DNA of 64,000 bases from Acinetobacter chinensis (GTDB lineage: Bacteria > Pseudomonadota > Gammaproteobacteria > Pseudomonadales > Moraxellaceae). The position numbers were made by a program, and so were the translations under genes. The notes below the pieces were generated by a model. That model saw nothing but the letters and a program-made list of their open reading frames with translations, did no database searches and was not told where the DNA came from. Position 1 is the first letter of the stretch. Every line of letters begins with the position of its first letter. The stretch covers positions 310,001-374,000 of the forward strand of contig NZ_CP032134.1 of assembly GCF_002165375.2 (NCBI RefSeq), written 5' to 3'. This document shows positions 34,107-43,384 of this stretch, piece after piece.

Positions 34107-34805
34107 TCAGAGTGGATAAAGCCGCTCGTCAAACTGTTCCAGTTCAGGGAAAACAAGTGGCTCTAACTGTTCCAGCTGCTGCAGGTGTTGCTGGTAGTCC
34201 ATAATCATCTGTTTACGGGCATCCTCTGAAATATAAGGCACATGATAGGCAATAAACGGGGGCAGAACTTCAAAGCCCACATAAGCCAGTGTGCCACGCT
34301 GTACAGGAGTTAAAATATGATCCATAGAGCCATGAATGGCACCATCACCAAACATATGGTCACGTCCACCCAGTGTAAAGCAGAGCATGGCTTTTTTACC
34401 AAGCATCCCGCCGTGATTGTAAAAACGCTTTCCACCATAGAAAATCCCGGAAACAAAAACACGGTCAATCCAGCCTTTTAAAATGGCAGGGACAGACATC
34501 CAGTACATAGGAAAATTTAGAATCACAAGATCCGCTCTCTGAACCTTTTCAACCTCGGTCTGAATATCCTGTGTCAATGCATGATTTTTGCAGGCATGGC
34601 GCTGTTCCAGTGCATAGTTCAGATAATCAGAGTTGCCGTGTGCTGTAAAGTCTTCTCTGGATGCGACAGGGTTAAACCCCATTTCATATAAATCAGAAAT
34701 TTCAACCTGGTGACCCAGTCGCTGTAATTCTTCCACGGCGGTGTTTTTCAGGGCGTGGGTAAAAGACTGTGGCTCGGGGTGGGCATGTACAATCAGAATA
34801 TTCAT
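34107..34805 (-). CDS. NAD(P)H-dependent flavodoxin-fold oxidoreductase
   Basis: This is a 232-residue quinone-reductase-like flavoprotein (KefF/MdaB/NQO group). The FMN/FAD-binding start is NILIVHAHPEPQSFTHAL. Further blocks are ADLVILNFPMYWMSVPAILKG and the flavin loop LGGRDHMFGDGAIHG. AAGGAA precedes the ATG by about 7 bases. It should reduce quinones or other electrophiles with two electrons. It converges on the dioxygenase gene with 15 bases between stops. Confidence 0.88.
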   Translation of the reverse strand: MNILIVHAHPEPQSFTHALKNTAVEELQRLGHQVEISDLYEMGFNPVASREDFTAHGNSDYLNYALEQRHACKNHALTQDIQTEVEKVQRADLVILNFPMYWMSVPAILKGWIDRVFVSGIFYGGKRFYNHGGMLGKKAMLCFTLGGRDHMFGDGAIHGSMDHILTPVQRGTLAYVGFEVLPPFIAYHVPYISEDARKQMIMDYQQHLQQLEQLEPLVFPELEQFDERLYPL

Positions 34806-34966
34806 CCAGGATTCCTTTTTATTCTGTGATCTTGTTGATCTGGCGTATTGATAATGGACGCTATGCCGTGATTATTGATGAACAGAATGTATTTGCCAAT
34901 GTACAGCGTTTGAGAAAGCACTGTCTTAAATGTAAATCAGAGTAACTGATGCGTTTCGACAGCGCA
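34806..34966. other. Spacer upstream of the oxidoreductase gene
   Basis: Promoter region of the flavodoxin-fold gene; no further gene or defined site is seen. Confidence 0.35.
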
Positions 34967-35002
34967 TAAAAAAGCCCATGATTTTGAACATGAGCTTTTT
35001 TA
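34967..35002 (-). terminator. Terminator of the IclR-type regulator gene
   Basis: AAAAAAGCCCATG pairs with CATGAGCTTTTTT (one mismatch) around an 8-base loop. It can act in both directions and lies about 110 bases after the regulator stop. Confidence 0.85.
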
Positions 35003-35113
35003 CCTCTGAGGATACTGTTTTCGCAAAAGCAATATCATCTTCTATGGATCTACTGAAGAACAGAATCATAGTATGAGAATTTTGTGAGTTATACAAGTTG
35101 AAATTGCAACAGA

Positions 35114-35929
35114 TTATTGCTCATTATCACTTTTGCTGATGCTGTAGGTATGTCCCGGTAACTGATGTGTTTCAGACAGGGAAATAAAGCGTTTTTCAAT
35201 CTGAGCAGCATTATCTTTGAGTATTTCAATCAGTTTATCTGTATTGATAAACTCAAAACGGTTTTTGGAGGCAAGTACTGTCAGGGCAAGAGGAGCTTCC
35301 TTGCTTGAAAATTTTACAGGGACAGACAGACCGGAAACATTTGGATCGAGTTCCCCGCGGGAAAGGTAGTATCCCTGTTTTTTGATCTTTTTCATGTGCT
35401 GTACGAAAGCATCTTCATCCTGAGCAAAACCTACATTTTTCAGTTCAGTTGCAAAACGCTGGTAATAGTCATGAATTTTCTGTTTAGGCAGATGCGCCAT
35501 AATCACTTTGGGTGAAGACCCCATAAATACAGGGCGGGGGCATCCACGTCCATAGGACAGCAGACTGACGTCTTTAAAAACTTCGTGATGAATATCAATA
35601 CAGTAGTCAGTATTCAGATGGGTCAGTAAACAGCATAACTCTGTTTTTTCAGAAATTTCCTGCATAAATGGAATACTGATCTGAACCAGTGGATCTGTCG
35701 TTCTGGAAATATAGTCCATGACAGCAATCTTGGGTCCAAGGGTGTAGTCTCCAGAAGTTCCGCTCAGGCGCTGTAAAATATCTGCAGAGACGAGTTCTTT
35801 CAGATAGCGGTAACTGGTCGGTTTGGATAACCCCAGTTCCTCACTGATGGTATCCACATTAATAATCGGACGGGATACAGAGAATAAATCCAGTACAGTG
35901 AGAATTTTTCCAAAACTCGAAAGTGCCAT
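35114..35929 (-). CDS. IclR-family transcriptional regulator
   Basis: This is a 271-residue DNA-binding regulator. The N-terminal winged helix-turn-helix (about 8-68) includes ISEELGLSKPTSYRYLKELVSADIL. The C-terminal IclR effector domain includes LLSYGRGCPRPVFMGSSPKVIMAHLP and GYYLSRGELDPNVSGLSVPV. AGGG precedes the ATG by 6 bases. It is divergent from an aaeB/aaeX/aaeA-like aromatic acid efflux operon across a 466-base region with two perfect AT-rich palindromes. It is a plausible local regulator responding to an aromatic or small organic acid; this is inferred from context. Confidence 0.9.
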   Translation of the reverse strand: MALSSFGKILTVLDLFSVSRPIINVDTISEELGLSKPTSYRYLKELVSADILQRLSGTSGDYTLGPKIAVMDYISRTTDPLVQISIPFMQEISEKTELCCLLTHLNTDYCIDIHHEVFKDVSLLSYGRGCPRPVFMGSSPKVIMAHLPKQKIHDYYQRFATELKNVGFAQDEDAFVQHMKKIKKQGYYLSRGELDPNVSGLSVPVKFSSKEAPLALTVLASKNRFEFINTDKLIEILKDNAAQIEKRFISLSETHQLPGHTYSISKSDNEQ

Positions 35930-36110
35930 ATGAACCCTGATTGATCTGAAAGAGAAAAATAAAAAAAAGAATAATTACTTTATAACAAAATGCGGGACAT
36001 CATGCAGAGCTTTTCTTGTAATCACGCTGTATTTGTCGGCATTTAAGTGGCTGAATCCATAGTGTAATAAGAACTGAGCTTTGAAAACTGTCGAAGTTTT
36101 CATTAAATAT

Positions 36111-36124
36111 TGATATTAATATCA
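36111..36124. promoter_or_regulatory. 14-bp perfect palindrome
   Basis: TGATATTAATATCA is self-complementary. It lies between the divergent regulator and efflux genes and may be an operator half of the control region. Confidence 0.45.
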
Positions 36125-36197
36125 CATAGAGATACTTGTATTGACTTTTTATCTGTTTTTTGAAAAAATAAATAAATCAAATATCCAATGATGAATT

Positions 36198-36221
36198 TTA
36201 ATTCAATTTAAATTGAATTAA
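36198..36221. promoter_or_regulatory. 24-bp perfect palindrome, likely regulator site
   Basis: Twelve-base arms (TTAATTCAATTT and its complement) meet without spacer. It is 175 bases before the efflux operon and about 270 bases before the IclR start. It is too long and symmetric to be expected by chance and is a good candidate for IclR-type dimer/tetramer binding. Confidence 0.55.
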
Positions 36222-36395
36222 GTCCTGGGAAGTGCCTGGCAGGCATTTTCTGACTGATTTTTTTCCCTCCAGTGTGAATGTCGAAATTTCTACTGACATC
36301 ATGTGCAAATGCAGATGATGTCTCTTTGTCGTCGGCGCTAAAAGAAAATATGAATCACTGGATCTGTTGTCAAACCCTGTGAGCAGAGCGTATTT

Positions 36396-38477
36396 ATGCT
36401 TTTATATAAACAGATTCTTGCATTCCGTCCCAATAAAATGGACTGGATTTTTGCGACCAAAACGTTTATTGCGGGCATGCTGTCTCTGTATTTTGCCTTT
36501 ATTCTGAACCTGAGTTATCCCATCTGGGCGATTGGTACGGTCTTCGTGATTGCCAGTCCTTATTCAGGAATGACGGCATCCAAGAGTATTTACCGTTTGC
36601 TGGGAACATTATTCGGGGCTGTTTTTGCCGTAGCGGTTACACCGCTGTTTATCAATATGCCCATGCTGTTGATTCTGATTCTGGCGATCTGGGTCGGATT
36701 CTGTCTGTATGTGTCTCTGCTGGATCGGACACCCCGCAGTTATGTGTTCATGCTGGCAGGCTATACCGCCGTGATTATCTGCTTTAATGCGATTTATTAT
36801 ATTGATACGATTTCCATCTTTGATATGGCGCTCGGACGGTTTCTTGAGATTTCGCTGGGGGTGGTCTGTAGTGCTGTGGTCACTGCCACAATTTTCCCTC
36901 AGCCACTGGCACCTGTTTTACAGACACGTGTGGCAAAAACCATGCAGGACACCCGATCACTGTATGACCAGATTCTGCTTGATGAATATCATCAGCCCAG
37001 TTACACCACCTTGCTCGCCAGTATCACGCGGGATACCTCAGACATTCATGTCATGGCGGTACATCTGAGCTATGAAACATCGGGCAATAAGCTGATGACC
37101 AAGCCCATTCAGGAGCTGCTGCATCAGGTCACCATGCTGGTGGCAAACCTGGTGGCAATGTCTGAACGGATTAAACAGCTTGATCAGATTGATATGAGTT
37201 ATCGGGAACATTTAAGGCTGCTGCATGGGCATGTGGCTGCCTTTCTGGATGATAAACACGAGATTCATGAAAATGAACTGAGACATTTGCCTGCAACATT
37301 CAATGCTGATTTTGAGCGGATGTTCAGTCATGCCCGTTCCGAACAGCAGGTGATGCTGGGTGGACTGAAAATGGATATCCGACATTTTATTCAGAATGTT
37401 CGGGCAGTAAAACTGATCTGGCGGCGGATTCTGCAGGGTGATAATTCACTGCCTGGAACCATTACGCCTTTAACCACAAGCTATCCGAGTCTGCATCGGG
37501 ATCATGGTGTCGCTGTACGGGGCGGAGTATCGGCGAGTATTACCATTTTTATTGCTGCTGCTCTGTGGATATTAAGTGGCTGGAAGCCTGGTTTCATGAT
37601 GGCGGAAATGGCAGCGATCAGTGCCTGTATTCTGACCGCAATGGATGACCCAGTCCCTGCACTGAAAATGTTTATCCGTGCCAACCTTTATGCTGTGGTA
37701 ATTGTATTTATTTATGCCTATGGAATTTTCCCCCATGTCACAACCTTCTGGGAAATGGCTGTGGTGCTGGCACCGTTCATTATTTACTGTCTGATGCTGT
37801 TTCCACATCCGCCTTTGACGGGGCTGGCTCTGCCTTTGCTGATGGGCGTGGTGATGGGACTGAATATTCAGAACCGTTATGCACTGGATCAGATAACCTT
37901 TTTTGATTTTTCTATTGGTACAGCGATTGGTCCGATTATTTCCGTCTGTGTGGTACAGATGGTGCGCTCGATGTCACCTGACATCACTGCACAGCGGATG
38001 CTCGCGCTGCATTATCGGGATATGCGACATGCCATCCGTATGCATTATGGTGTGCAGTTCAAAACACATCTAAGAGGCATGCTTGACCGGATTGGCGTAC
38101 TCAATACAAAAATGGTGCAGTCAGCCTCTCTGAAAGCAGAAATGAATGCCGTGCTGATTGAGTCCAGTGCCACCATTGATCTGACCCGATTAAATGAGCT
38201 GAAAGAGAAACTGTCTTCTGACGCTGTCGCTGTGAAATGGATTGTGGCTTTACAGCACAGTCTGGAAACATGGTTTAAGGCCAGGGAAAAACAGCAGCAG
38301 CACCTGGTCGATTCTGCACAGATTTTTGAGCTGTTAGAACGGACCGAAAATGCGGCATTGGAGATAGGTGATGAGGATATTCAGAAAAGAATCAGAATCT
38401 CGGTGAACAACATCCGTAATGGCTTATGTCAGGTTGAAACGGAACTGAAACTACAGCGTGAAATGGCGGGAGCATAA
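36396..38477 (+). CDS. FUSC-family efflux protein, AaeB-like
   Basis: This is a 693-residue inner-membrane transporter with two membrane halves: six helices at about 20-170 (MLSLYFAFILNLSYPIWAIG) and again at about 375-530 (GVSASITIFIAAALWILSGW). A cytoplasmic helical domain separates them, and a C-terminal helical tail follows. The motif IGTVFVIASPYSGMTASKSIYRLLGT is the FUSC signature. With the DUF1656 and HlyD-type partners just downstream it forms a tripartite-type pump like E. coli AaeXAB for hydroxylated aromatic acids. No outer-membrane channel gene is in this operon, so it probably borrows one. Confidence 0.88.
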   Translation: MLLYKQILAFRPNKMDWIFATKTFIAGMLSLYFAFILNLSYPIWAIGTVFVIASPYSGMTASKSIYRLLGTLFGAVFAVAVTPLFINMPMLLILILAIWVGFCLYVSLLDRTPRSYVFMLAGYTAVIICFNAIYYIDTISIFDMALGRFLEISLGVVCSAVVTATIFPQPLAPVLQTRVAKTMQDTRSLYDQILLDEYHQPSYTTLLASITRDTSDIHVMAVHLSYETSGNKLMTKPIQELLHQVTMLVANLVAMSERIKQLDQIDMSYREHLRLLHGHVAAFLDDKHEIHENELRHLPATFNADFERMFSHARSEQQVMLGGLKMDIRHFIQNVRAVKLIWRRILQGDNSLPGTITPLTTSYPSLHRDHGVAVRGGVSASITIFIAAALWILSGWKPGFMMAEMAAISACILTAMDDPVPALKMFIRANLYAVVIVFIYAYGIFPHVTTFWEMAVVLAPFIIYCLMLFPHPPLTGLALPLLMGVVMGLNIQNRYALDQITFFDFSIGTAIGPIISVCVVQMVRSMSPDITAQRMLALHYRDMRHAIRMHYGVQFKTHLRGMLDRIGVLNTKMVQSASLKAEMNAVLIESSATIDLTRLNELKEKLSSDAVAVKWIVALQHSLETWFKAREKQQQHLVDSAQIFELLERTENAALEIGDEDIQKRIRISVNNIRNGLCQVETELKLQREMAGA

Positions 38478-38479
38478 AG

Positions 38480-38683
38480 ATGGGTGAGCTGAATCTGTAC
38501 GGGGTTTATATTCCGGTCTTTCTGGTCCAGGCGATACTGGCGTATATCCTGCTCAGAATAATTGCGCTATGGACAGATACCCTGATTGAAAGAGGGTGGA
38601 TTGCGTTGCCGGGGATTTTCAATTTATGTCTTTATGCCATTTTACTGGGGCTGATGCACTGGATTTTCAGTCTGGTGCAGTAA
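38480..38683 (+). CDS. DUF1656 (AaeX-like) small membrane protein
   Basis: This 67-residue protein has two helices (LNLYGVYIPVFLVQAILAYI and FNLCLYAILLGLMHWIF) in the DUF1656 layout. It starts 2 bases after the FUSC stop with GGGAG about 8 bases upstream. AaeX-like proteins always sit in such operons; their job in the pump is not known. Confidence 0.88.
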   Translation: MGELNLYGVYIPVFLVQAILAYILLRIIALWTDTLIERGWIALPGIFNLCLYAILLGLMHWIFSLVQ

Positions 38684-38708
38684 TGAATAAAACTTCCTGA
38701 ATTGATGA

Positions 38709-39734
38709 ATGGATAAGTGGAATATGAAAAGTTTTGATGCTCGAAAAGTCATCCGACCGACAGTGCTGACTGTTGTGGTGATACTTGCTGTCCTGTGCGT
38801 GGTACATCTGTGGAACTACTACAATGCCGAACCCTGGACCCGTGACGGGCGGGTGCGTGGAGACGTGATTCAGGTATCTTCAGATGTTGCAGGTCTGGTC
38901 ACTGAAGTTCTGGTTCAGGACAATCAGCAGGTCAAAAAAGGTCAGGTGCTGTTTAAAATAGATCTTGCCCGTCAGGCACTCGATGTTGAGCAGGCAAAGT
39001 CAGATCTGGCAAAAGCAAAATCAGGACTTGCAGAAGCTGAAGCAGGACTGGCACAGGCTAAAGCGAATGTAGTGAGATCGGCTGCCAATATTCAGCTTGC
39101 TGATAAAACAGCAGGACGTTATGCATCTTTGATGGATGGTGCGATTTCTAAACAGGAACAGGATCAGGTGTTTGCCACACGTGATCAGTCCCATGCAGAG
39201 CATGAGCAGCTGCAGGCAGCAGTTGAGCAGGCACAAGCCAGTATTACTCAGCAGAAAGCCCTCATTGAAGCTGCCACCAGCAGTCTGCATCTGGCTGAAC
39301 TGAACATGAACCGTGCTGAAGTTATTGCACCTGCTGACGGAACTTTATCCAATTTTGATATGCGTCCTGGTAATTATGTCAAAGTGGGGCAGGCGGTTGC
39401 GGCATTGCTTGACCGTAAGCAACTGTATGTGGTCGGGTACTTTGAAGAAACCAAACTGAATAAAATCCAGCTGGGCGATCAGGCAACCATTCAGCTGATG
39501 GGTGATTCAGAGAAAATTAAAGGTCATGTACAGGGAATTGCATCAGGGATTGAAGACCGTGAGCGGACCACATCTTCAGGTCTGCTGGCCAATGTAAATC
39601 CAACTTTCAGCTGGGTACGGCTGGCGCAGCGTGTCCCTGTAAAAATTGTACTGGATGAAGTACCGCACAATGAACTGGCTTTTATTGCAGGTCGTACCGT
39701 GACCGTACATATTCTGGAAAGACATAAAAAATAA
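38709..39734 (+). CDS. HlyD-family periplasmic adaptor, AaeA-like
   Basis: This is the membrane-fusion subunit of the efflux pump, 341 residues. A single N-terminal membrane helix (about 18-37, VLTVVVILAVLCVVHLW) anchors it. A biotinyl-lipoyl half follows (NAEPWTRDGRVRGDVIQVS, then LVTEVLVQDNQQVKKGQVLF). A long Ala/Gln/Lys coiled-coil hairpin spans about 85-205 (DLAKAKSGLAEAEAGL), then the second lipoyl half (EVIAPADGTLSNFDMRPGNYV) and a beta-barrel (YVVGYFEETKLNKIQ). An ATG at 38724 is a possible alternative start. It is the last gene of the three-gene operon. Confidence 0.88.
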   Translation: MDKWNMKSFDARKVIRPTVLTVVVILAVLCVVHLWNYYNAEPWTRDGRVRGDVIQVSSDVAGLVTEVLVQDNQQVKKGQVLFKIDLARQALDVEQAKSDLAKAKSGLAEAEAGLAQAKANVVRSAANIQLADKTAGRYASLMDGAISKQEQDQVFATRDQSHAEHEQLQAAVEQAQASITQQKALIEAATSSLHLAELNMNRAEVIAPADGTLSNFDMRPGNYVKVGQAVAALLDRKQLYVVGYFEETKLNKIQLGDQATIQLMGDSEKIKGHVQGIASGIEDRERTTSSGLLANVNPTFSWVRLAQRVPVKIVLDEVPHNELAFIAGRTVTVHILERHKK

Positions 39735-39758
39735 GCTGTCAGCCATTCATCAGGTTTT

Positions 39759-40472
39759 TTATATGTGCAGATCTGCCATGGCAGGCATGTTGATTTCTTT
39801 GACACAGGATGCCCGACTGGTCGCCAGAATAAAGCGGATAGCTGCCAGTACATCCTGAAGCGGAATCAGTTGAGCCTCGGTTTCTGCCAGTACAGTATCC
39901 AATGGTGTGTTGATGTCAAACTCTGTGGCGAGATAACCCAGGTTCAGTACACTGATACCAATCTGATCTTTTTTCAGACTCTGTCGCAGAGCATGAACCA
40001 TTCCACGCAGTGCAAATTTACTCGCTGAAAAAGAAACTTCTGCACCATTATGATTATCCAGTCCCCAGGTTGAACCGATCAGAATAATTTTGGCATTGCT
40101 GGACAGACGTAAATTTTCCAGCAGAGACTGAATCGCAAGTATGCAGGCATGTACATTGGTGTGAAGTAAACGCGAAATTTCGGTATCAGAGCAGTTTTCA
40201 AAGTCATAATCAGGCTCAAATGCTTTTTCTTCCCAGATACCCACGTTATAAATCAGATAATCCACCTGCTGGTTCTGAATCTGTTTTTTCACTATATCCC
40301 GAGCCAGTTCAGGCTGAGAAAGATCGGCAGAAATCCACTGAAAACCGGGATGAAGATAACTGGGTTCAGAGCGTGAAATACCGAATATACGGTCTTCTTG
40401 CTGAGGAACAGCCTGCAGGATTGCCTGCCCAAGCCCTTTACTTACCCCATAGATGACATATGTCCTGGACAT
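39759..40472 (-). CDS. SDR-family protein with catalytic Tyr replaced by Phe
   Basis: This is a 237-residue Rossmann protein of the short-chain dehydrogenase/reductase superfamily. The cofactor motif is GVSKGLG (9-15), the structural motif YNVG (75-78), and a Ser is in place (Ser134, IGSTWG). The usual YxxxK is FSASK, with Phe148 and Lys152; the codon is TTT, so the Tyr proton donor is truly missing. It may be a cofactor-binding regulatory protein, an isomerase-like member, or use another residue. It converges on the efflux operon and is followed on the same strand by ruvX. Confidence 0.8.
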   Translation of the reverse strand: MSRTYVIYGVSKGLGQAILQAVPQQEDRIFGISRSEPSYLHPGFQWISADLSQPELARDIVKKQIQNQQVDYLIYNVGIWEEKAFEPDYDFENCSDTEISRLLHTNVHACILAIQSLLENLRLSSNAKIILIGSTWGLDNHNGAEVSFSASKFALRGMVHALRQSLKKDQIGISVLNLGYLATEFDINTPLDTVLAETEAQLIPLQDVLAAIRFILATSRASCVKEINMPAMADLHI

Positions 40473-40487
40473 GACTGAACCTGCTGT

Positions 40488-40931
40488 TTAAGGTGTTAAT
40501 CCTTCTGGATTGCGATACCAGCTTTCAATAAATAAAGCGGCCGCGATGCTGTCTGCGGCGAGTTTTTTTGCACGTCCCTGAGCCTGATAATGCTCAAGTT
40601 CATCGCGGGCTTCACGGGTGGTCAGGCGTTCATCCACCATCAGGGTTTCAATATTGGTCTGATGACGCAAACGCCGTGCAAATTTGCGCGCACGGGTGGA
40701 AAGCTCTGACTCTGTGTCATCCATATTTAAAGGTAATCCCACCAGAAACAAACTGGGTTGATGCTGTTTTACAATTTTCAGCAGTTCGTCCCAGTTCGGA
40801 ATACCATCTTTCATGGGAAACAGGGCAAGTGGGTTTGCACTTTCAATCAGGGAAGAACCAACCGCCATCCCCATTTTCTGTGTGCCGAAGTCAAAGGCAA
40901 GAATGAGTTGCGGTTGTGTTAAATCAGGCAT
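40488..40931 (-). CDS. ruvX: Holliday junction resolvase-like RuvX (YqgF)
   Basis: The product is 147 residues from the ATG at 40931, which overlaps the algH stop by 8 bases. The RNase H-like fold begins ILAFDFGTQKMGMAVG with the first catalytic Asp near residue 14. It continues LFLVGLPLNMDD, VDERLTTREA and DSIAAALFIESW, the acidic sites typical of YqgF. The family is essential in E. coli and linked to 16S rRNA end processing and to junction resolution. The algH-ruvX order is conserved in gammaproteobacteria. Confidence 0.95.
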   Translation of the reverse strand: MPDLTQPQLILAFDFGTQKMGMAVGSSLIESANPLALFPMKDGIPNWDELLKIVKQHQPSLFLVGLPLNMDDTESELSTRARKFARRLRHQTNIETLMVDERLTTREARDELEHYQAQGRAKKLAADSIAAALFIESWYRNPEGLTP

Positions 40932-41478
40932 GTCCAATCTCAGATGATAACCAGGTGCGGTCAATGCCTATTTTACGATAAGCTGCGTCCCAGCGGTCAT
41001 CGTAGGGTAAATTAAAAATCAGATCCATATCTGAATCACAGATCAGCCAGTCACCTTTGGCAATTTCATCTTCCAGCTGATTTTTACCCCAGCTGGCATA
41101 GCCCAGTGCAATCTGGTAACGCCCCACACCCTCGTTATGTGCAATCGCATCGAGGATATCCTTACTGGTGGTGATACAGACGTTTTCACCGACTGCAATG
41201 GACGAATGCCAGGTCGGTTGACCGGTATGCAGAACAAAACCGGCTTCGGGACGCAAAGGTCCTCCCTGAAGCACATCGTGCGGCAGGACATGATCGGCAC
41301 TGATTTCCAGATCATTGAGTAATTCACGTACAGAAATTCCCGAAGGACGATTGATAATAATCCCCTGTGCGCCTTCATCATCATGTCGGGCAAGGTAAAT
41401 TACTGTATTGGCAAAGAAATCATCTGCCATTTCAGGCGGTGCAATCAGACAGCGGTGCGTCAGAAATTGTTTTGACAC
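40924..41478 (-). CDS. algH: YqgE/AlgH family protein
   Basis: The product is 184 residues. The GTG at 41478 has AGGAGA 9 bases upstream, so it is preferred over the TTG at 41496. Family blocks are present: FLTHRCLIAPPEMADDFFANTV, YLARHDDEGAQGIIINRPS, VLQGGPLRPEAGFVLHT and ALGYASWGKNQLEDEI. AlgH/YqgE is a small globular protein of unsure biochemical role (named for alginate control in Pseudomonas). It overlaps ruvX, so the two are translationally coupled. Confidence 0.95.
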   Translation of the reverse strand: MSKQFLTHRCLIAPPEMADDFFANTVIYLARHDDEGAQGIIINRPSGISVRELLNDLEISADHVLPHDVLQGGPLRPEAGFVLHTGQPTWHSSIAVGENVCITTSKDILDAIAHNEGVGRYQIALGYASWGKNQLEDEIAKGDWLICDSDMDLIFNLPYDDRWDAAYRKIGIDRTWLSSEIGHA

Positions 41479-41607
41479 CTGGGAATTTCTCCTCAATTCT
41501 CTGAATTATTATATTAAATATTACGTTTATTAATAAGTTACAGGACTTCCATCACTTATCCAAATACTATTTTGTGTATTTGACAGGACCCAAAGAGATA
41601 TCACGGG

Positions 41608-43269
41608 TCAGGCAATCTGAAATTTCAGCTGTCTCAGCTGTCGGGCATGCTGCAATGTAGTTTCATTGATTTCAATACCACCGGTCATACGTGCCAGTTC
41701 CTGAATCCGCTCATCTTCTTCAAGTTCCAGAATACTGCTGCTGGCTGGATCTGACTGCCGTTTCTTCGCCAGCAGATGTTGATCAGACTGTGCTGCAACC
41801 TGTGCCTGGTGAGTAATACATAAAATCTGTACATGCTTGCCCAGTCCTGCCAGCAGACGACCGACTATTTCTGCTGTACCACCGCTGATACCGACATCAA
41901 TTTCATCAAATACGAGCACTTCGGCATCTGTTTTTTCTGCATTCATGACTTGCATGACGAGGGCAATACGGGAAAGCTCGCCCCCAGATGCGACTTTGGC
42001 CAAGGGTTGTGCTGGAATACCTTTGTTGGCAGTAAATAACAGCTGAATAAAACTGAAACCTTCTGCGGATGGTTGTTCCAGTGGTTCAAATTTAAATTCA
42101 AAATGGGCTTCAGGCAGTGCCAGCTGTTTGACCTGTTCGGTCAGTTGTTTTGCCAGCGGTGCAGCAGCTTCACGACGGATATCATCCAGATGCTGTGCCT
42201 TGTTCAGATAGTCCTGATAGGATGCCTCAACCTGTTCAGCCAGGGCTTCGGGATCTTCCAGCTGATGCAGCTGTTCAAGTTCCTGTTGCCATTCGGTGTA
42301 CTGATTTTTCAGTTCATCGGGCTGGGTGCGGTATTTACGGGCCAACCGATGGAAGACTTCAAGCTGTGAGTTCAGTTCTTCCATCCGTTCAGGATCAAAA
42401 CTCTGACGGTCAATAAACTGTCTCAGATTTGCAGTTGCATCATCAATTTCACTCTGCGCATTGATCAGGGAATTATAAATTTCAGAGAGCTGATCACTGC
42501 GACCCGCATGTGATTCGAGTCTGCGCAGAATGGAAGACATTTCCTGAGCAATATTCTGTTCAGATTCATCCAGTGCATTCAGGCTGTAACTGCAATCCTG
42601 CATGATGTGCTCATGGTGGCTGAGACGGTCAAATTCCTGCTCAATTTCTTTGTAATCGACCTGAATCAGTTCTTCAAGTTCTTCAAGCTGTAGCTGTAAA
42701 GTGTCGATACGCTGTAGACGGTTTGCCTGTGCATCTATGGCAGCCTGATGCTGACGGATGTCTTTCTGCCATTTGCTGTAGGCATCACGCACCTGCTGGG
42801 CAGGAGTGTAAAAGTTACTGTAGCGGTCAATCCAGTGCTTCGGATAAGGCGGTTCCAGTAACTGCTGCTGGCTGTGCTGGCTGTACAGCTGTACCAGTAA
42901 GCGTCCGATTTCCTTGAGTTCAGACAGACTGCCTGGACGACCATTAATCCATGCCTTACTGCGCCCTGTAGAAAAAATAACACGACGTAAATGGATCTCA
43001 CCAGATTCATCATCTAGCTCATGTGCTTTGAGCCATTCAGCCTCTGGACTGCCGTCCTGATAGCTGAAAACAGCTGTGACATCGGCTTTATCTGTGCCGA
43101 ACCGTACATAATTGGTATCTGTTCTTTCACCAAGACAGGCAGAAAGCGCATCCAGGAGCAGGGATTTACCTGCACCGGTTTCTCCGGTGAGAACATTAAA
43201 ACCTTGTTCAATATCAATGGCTAAATTGTCAGCTAATGCAAAATTGATCAGAGTTAAATGTGTCAGCAT
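41608..43269 (-). CDS. recN: DNA repair protein RecN
   Basis: This is an SMC-like ATPase of 553 residues for double-strand break repair. Walker A is GETGAGKS (29-36). A long coiled coil with many Gln/Glu follows (about 150-360). The C-terminal half has the ABC signature VASGGELSRIALVMQV and Walker B LVFDEIDVGISG. No LexA site is visible, as expected for a bacterium with a non-canonical SOS system. It is monocistronic. Confidence 0.96.
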   Translation of the reverse strand: MLTHLTLINFALADNLAIDIEQGFNVLTGETGAGKSLLLDALSACLGERTDTNYVRFGTDKADVTAVFSYQDGSPEAEWLKAHELDDESGEIHLRRVIFSTGRSKAWINGRPGSLSELKEIGRLLVQLYSQHSQQQLLEPPYPKHWIDRYSNFYTPAQQVRDAYSKWQKDIRQHQAAIDAQANRLQRIDTLQLQLEELEELIQVDYKEIEQEFDRLSHHEHIMQDCSYSLNALDESEQNIAQEMSSILRRLESHAGRSDQLSEIYNSLINAQSEIDDATANLRQFIDRQSFDPERMEELNSQLEVFHRLARKYRTQPDELKNQYTEWQQELEQLHQLEDPEALAEQVEASYQDYLNKAQHLDDIRREAAAPLAKQLTEQVKQLALPEAHFEFKFEPLEQPSAEGFSFIQLLFTANKGIPAQPLAKVASGGELSRIALVMQVMNAEKTDAEVLVFDEIDVGISGGTAEIVGRLLAGLGKHVQILCITHQAQVAAQSDQHLLAKKRQSDPASSSILELEEDERIQELARMTGGIEINETTLQHARQLRQLKFQIA

Positions 43270-43384
43270 ATACGCATCCGGACTGCGGTAAGTTTAAGTT
43301 AAAGATATCAGGTTTTATTTTTGTCACAAGACGACTTTTATTCTAAGATGACCTGAAACATAACTATTTTATCCCATATTTATT

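Larger units (their letters stand above)
35930..36395. other. Divergent regulatory region between the IclR gene and efflux operon
   Basis: No gene is seen. AT-rich, with two perfect palindromes described separately (36111-36124 and 36198-36221). It must carry both divergent promoters. Confidence 0.5.
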
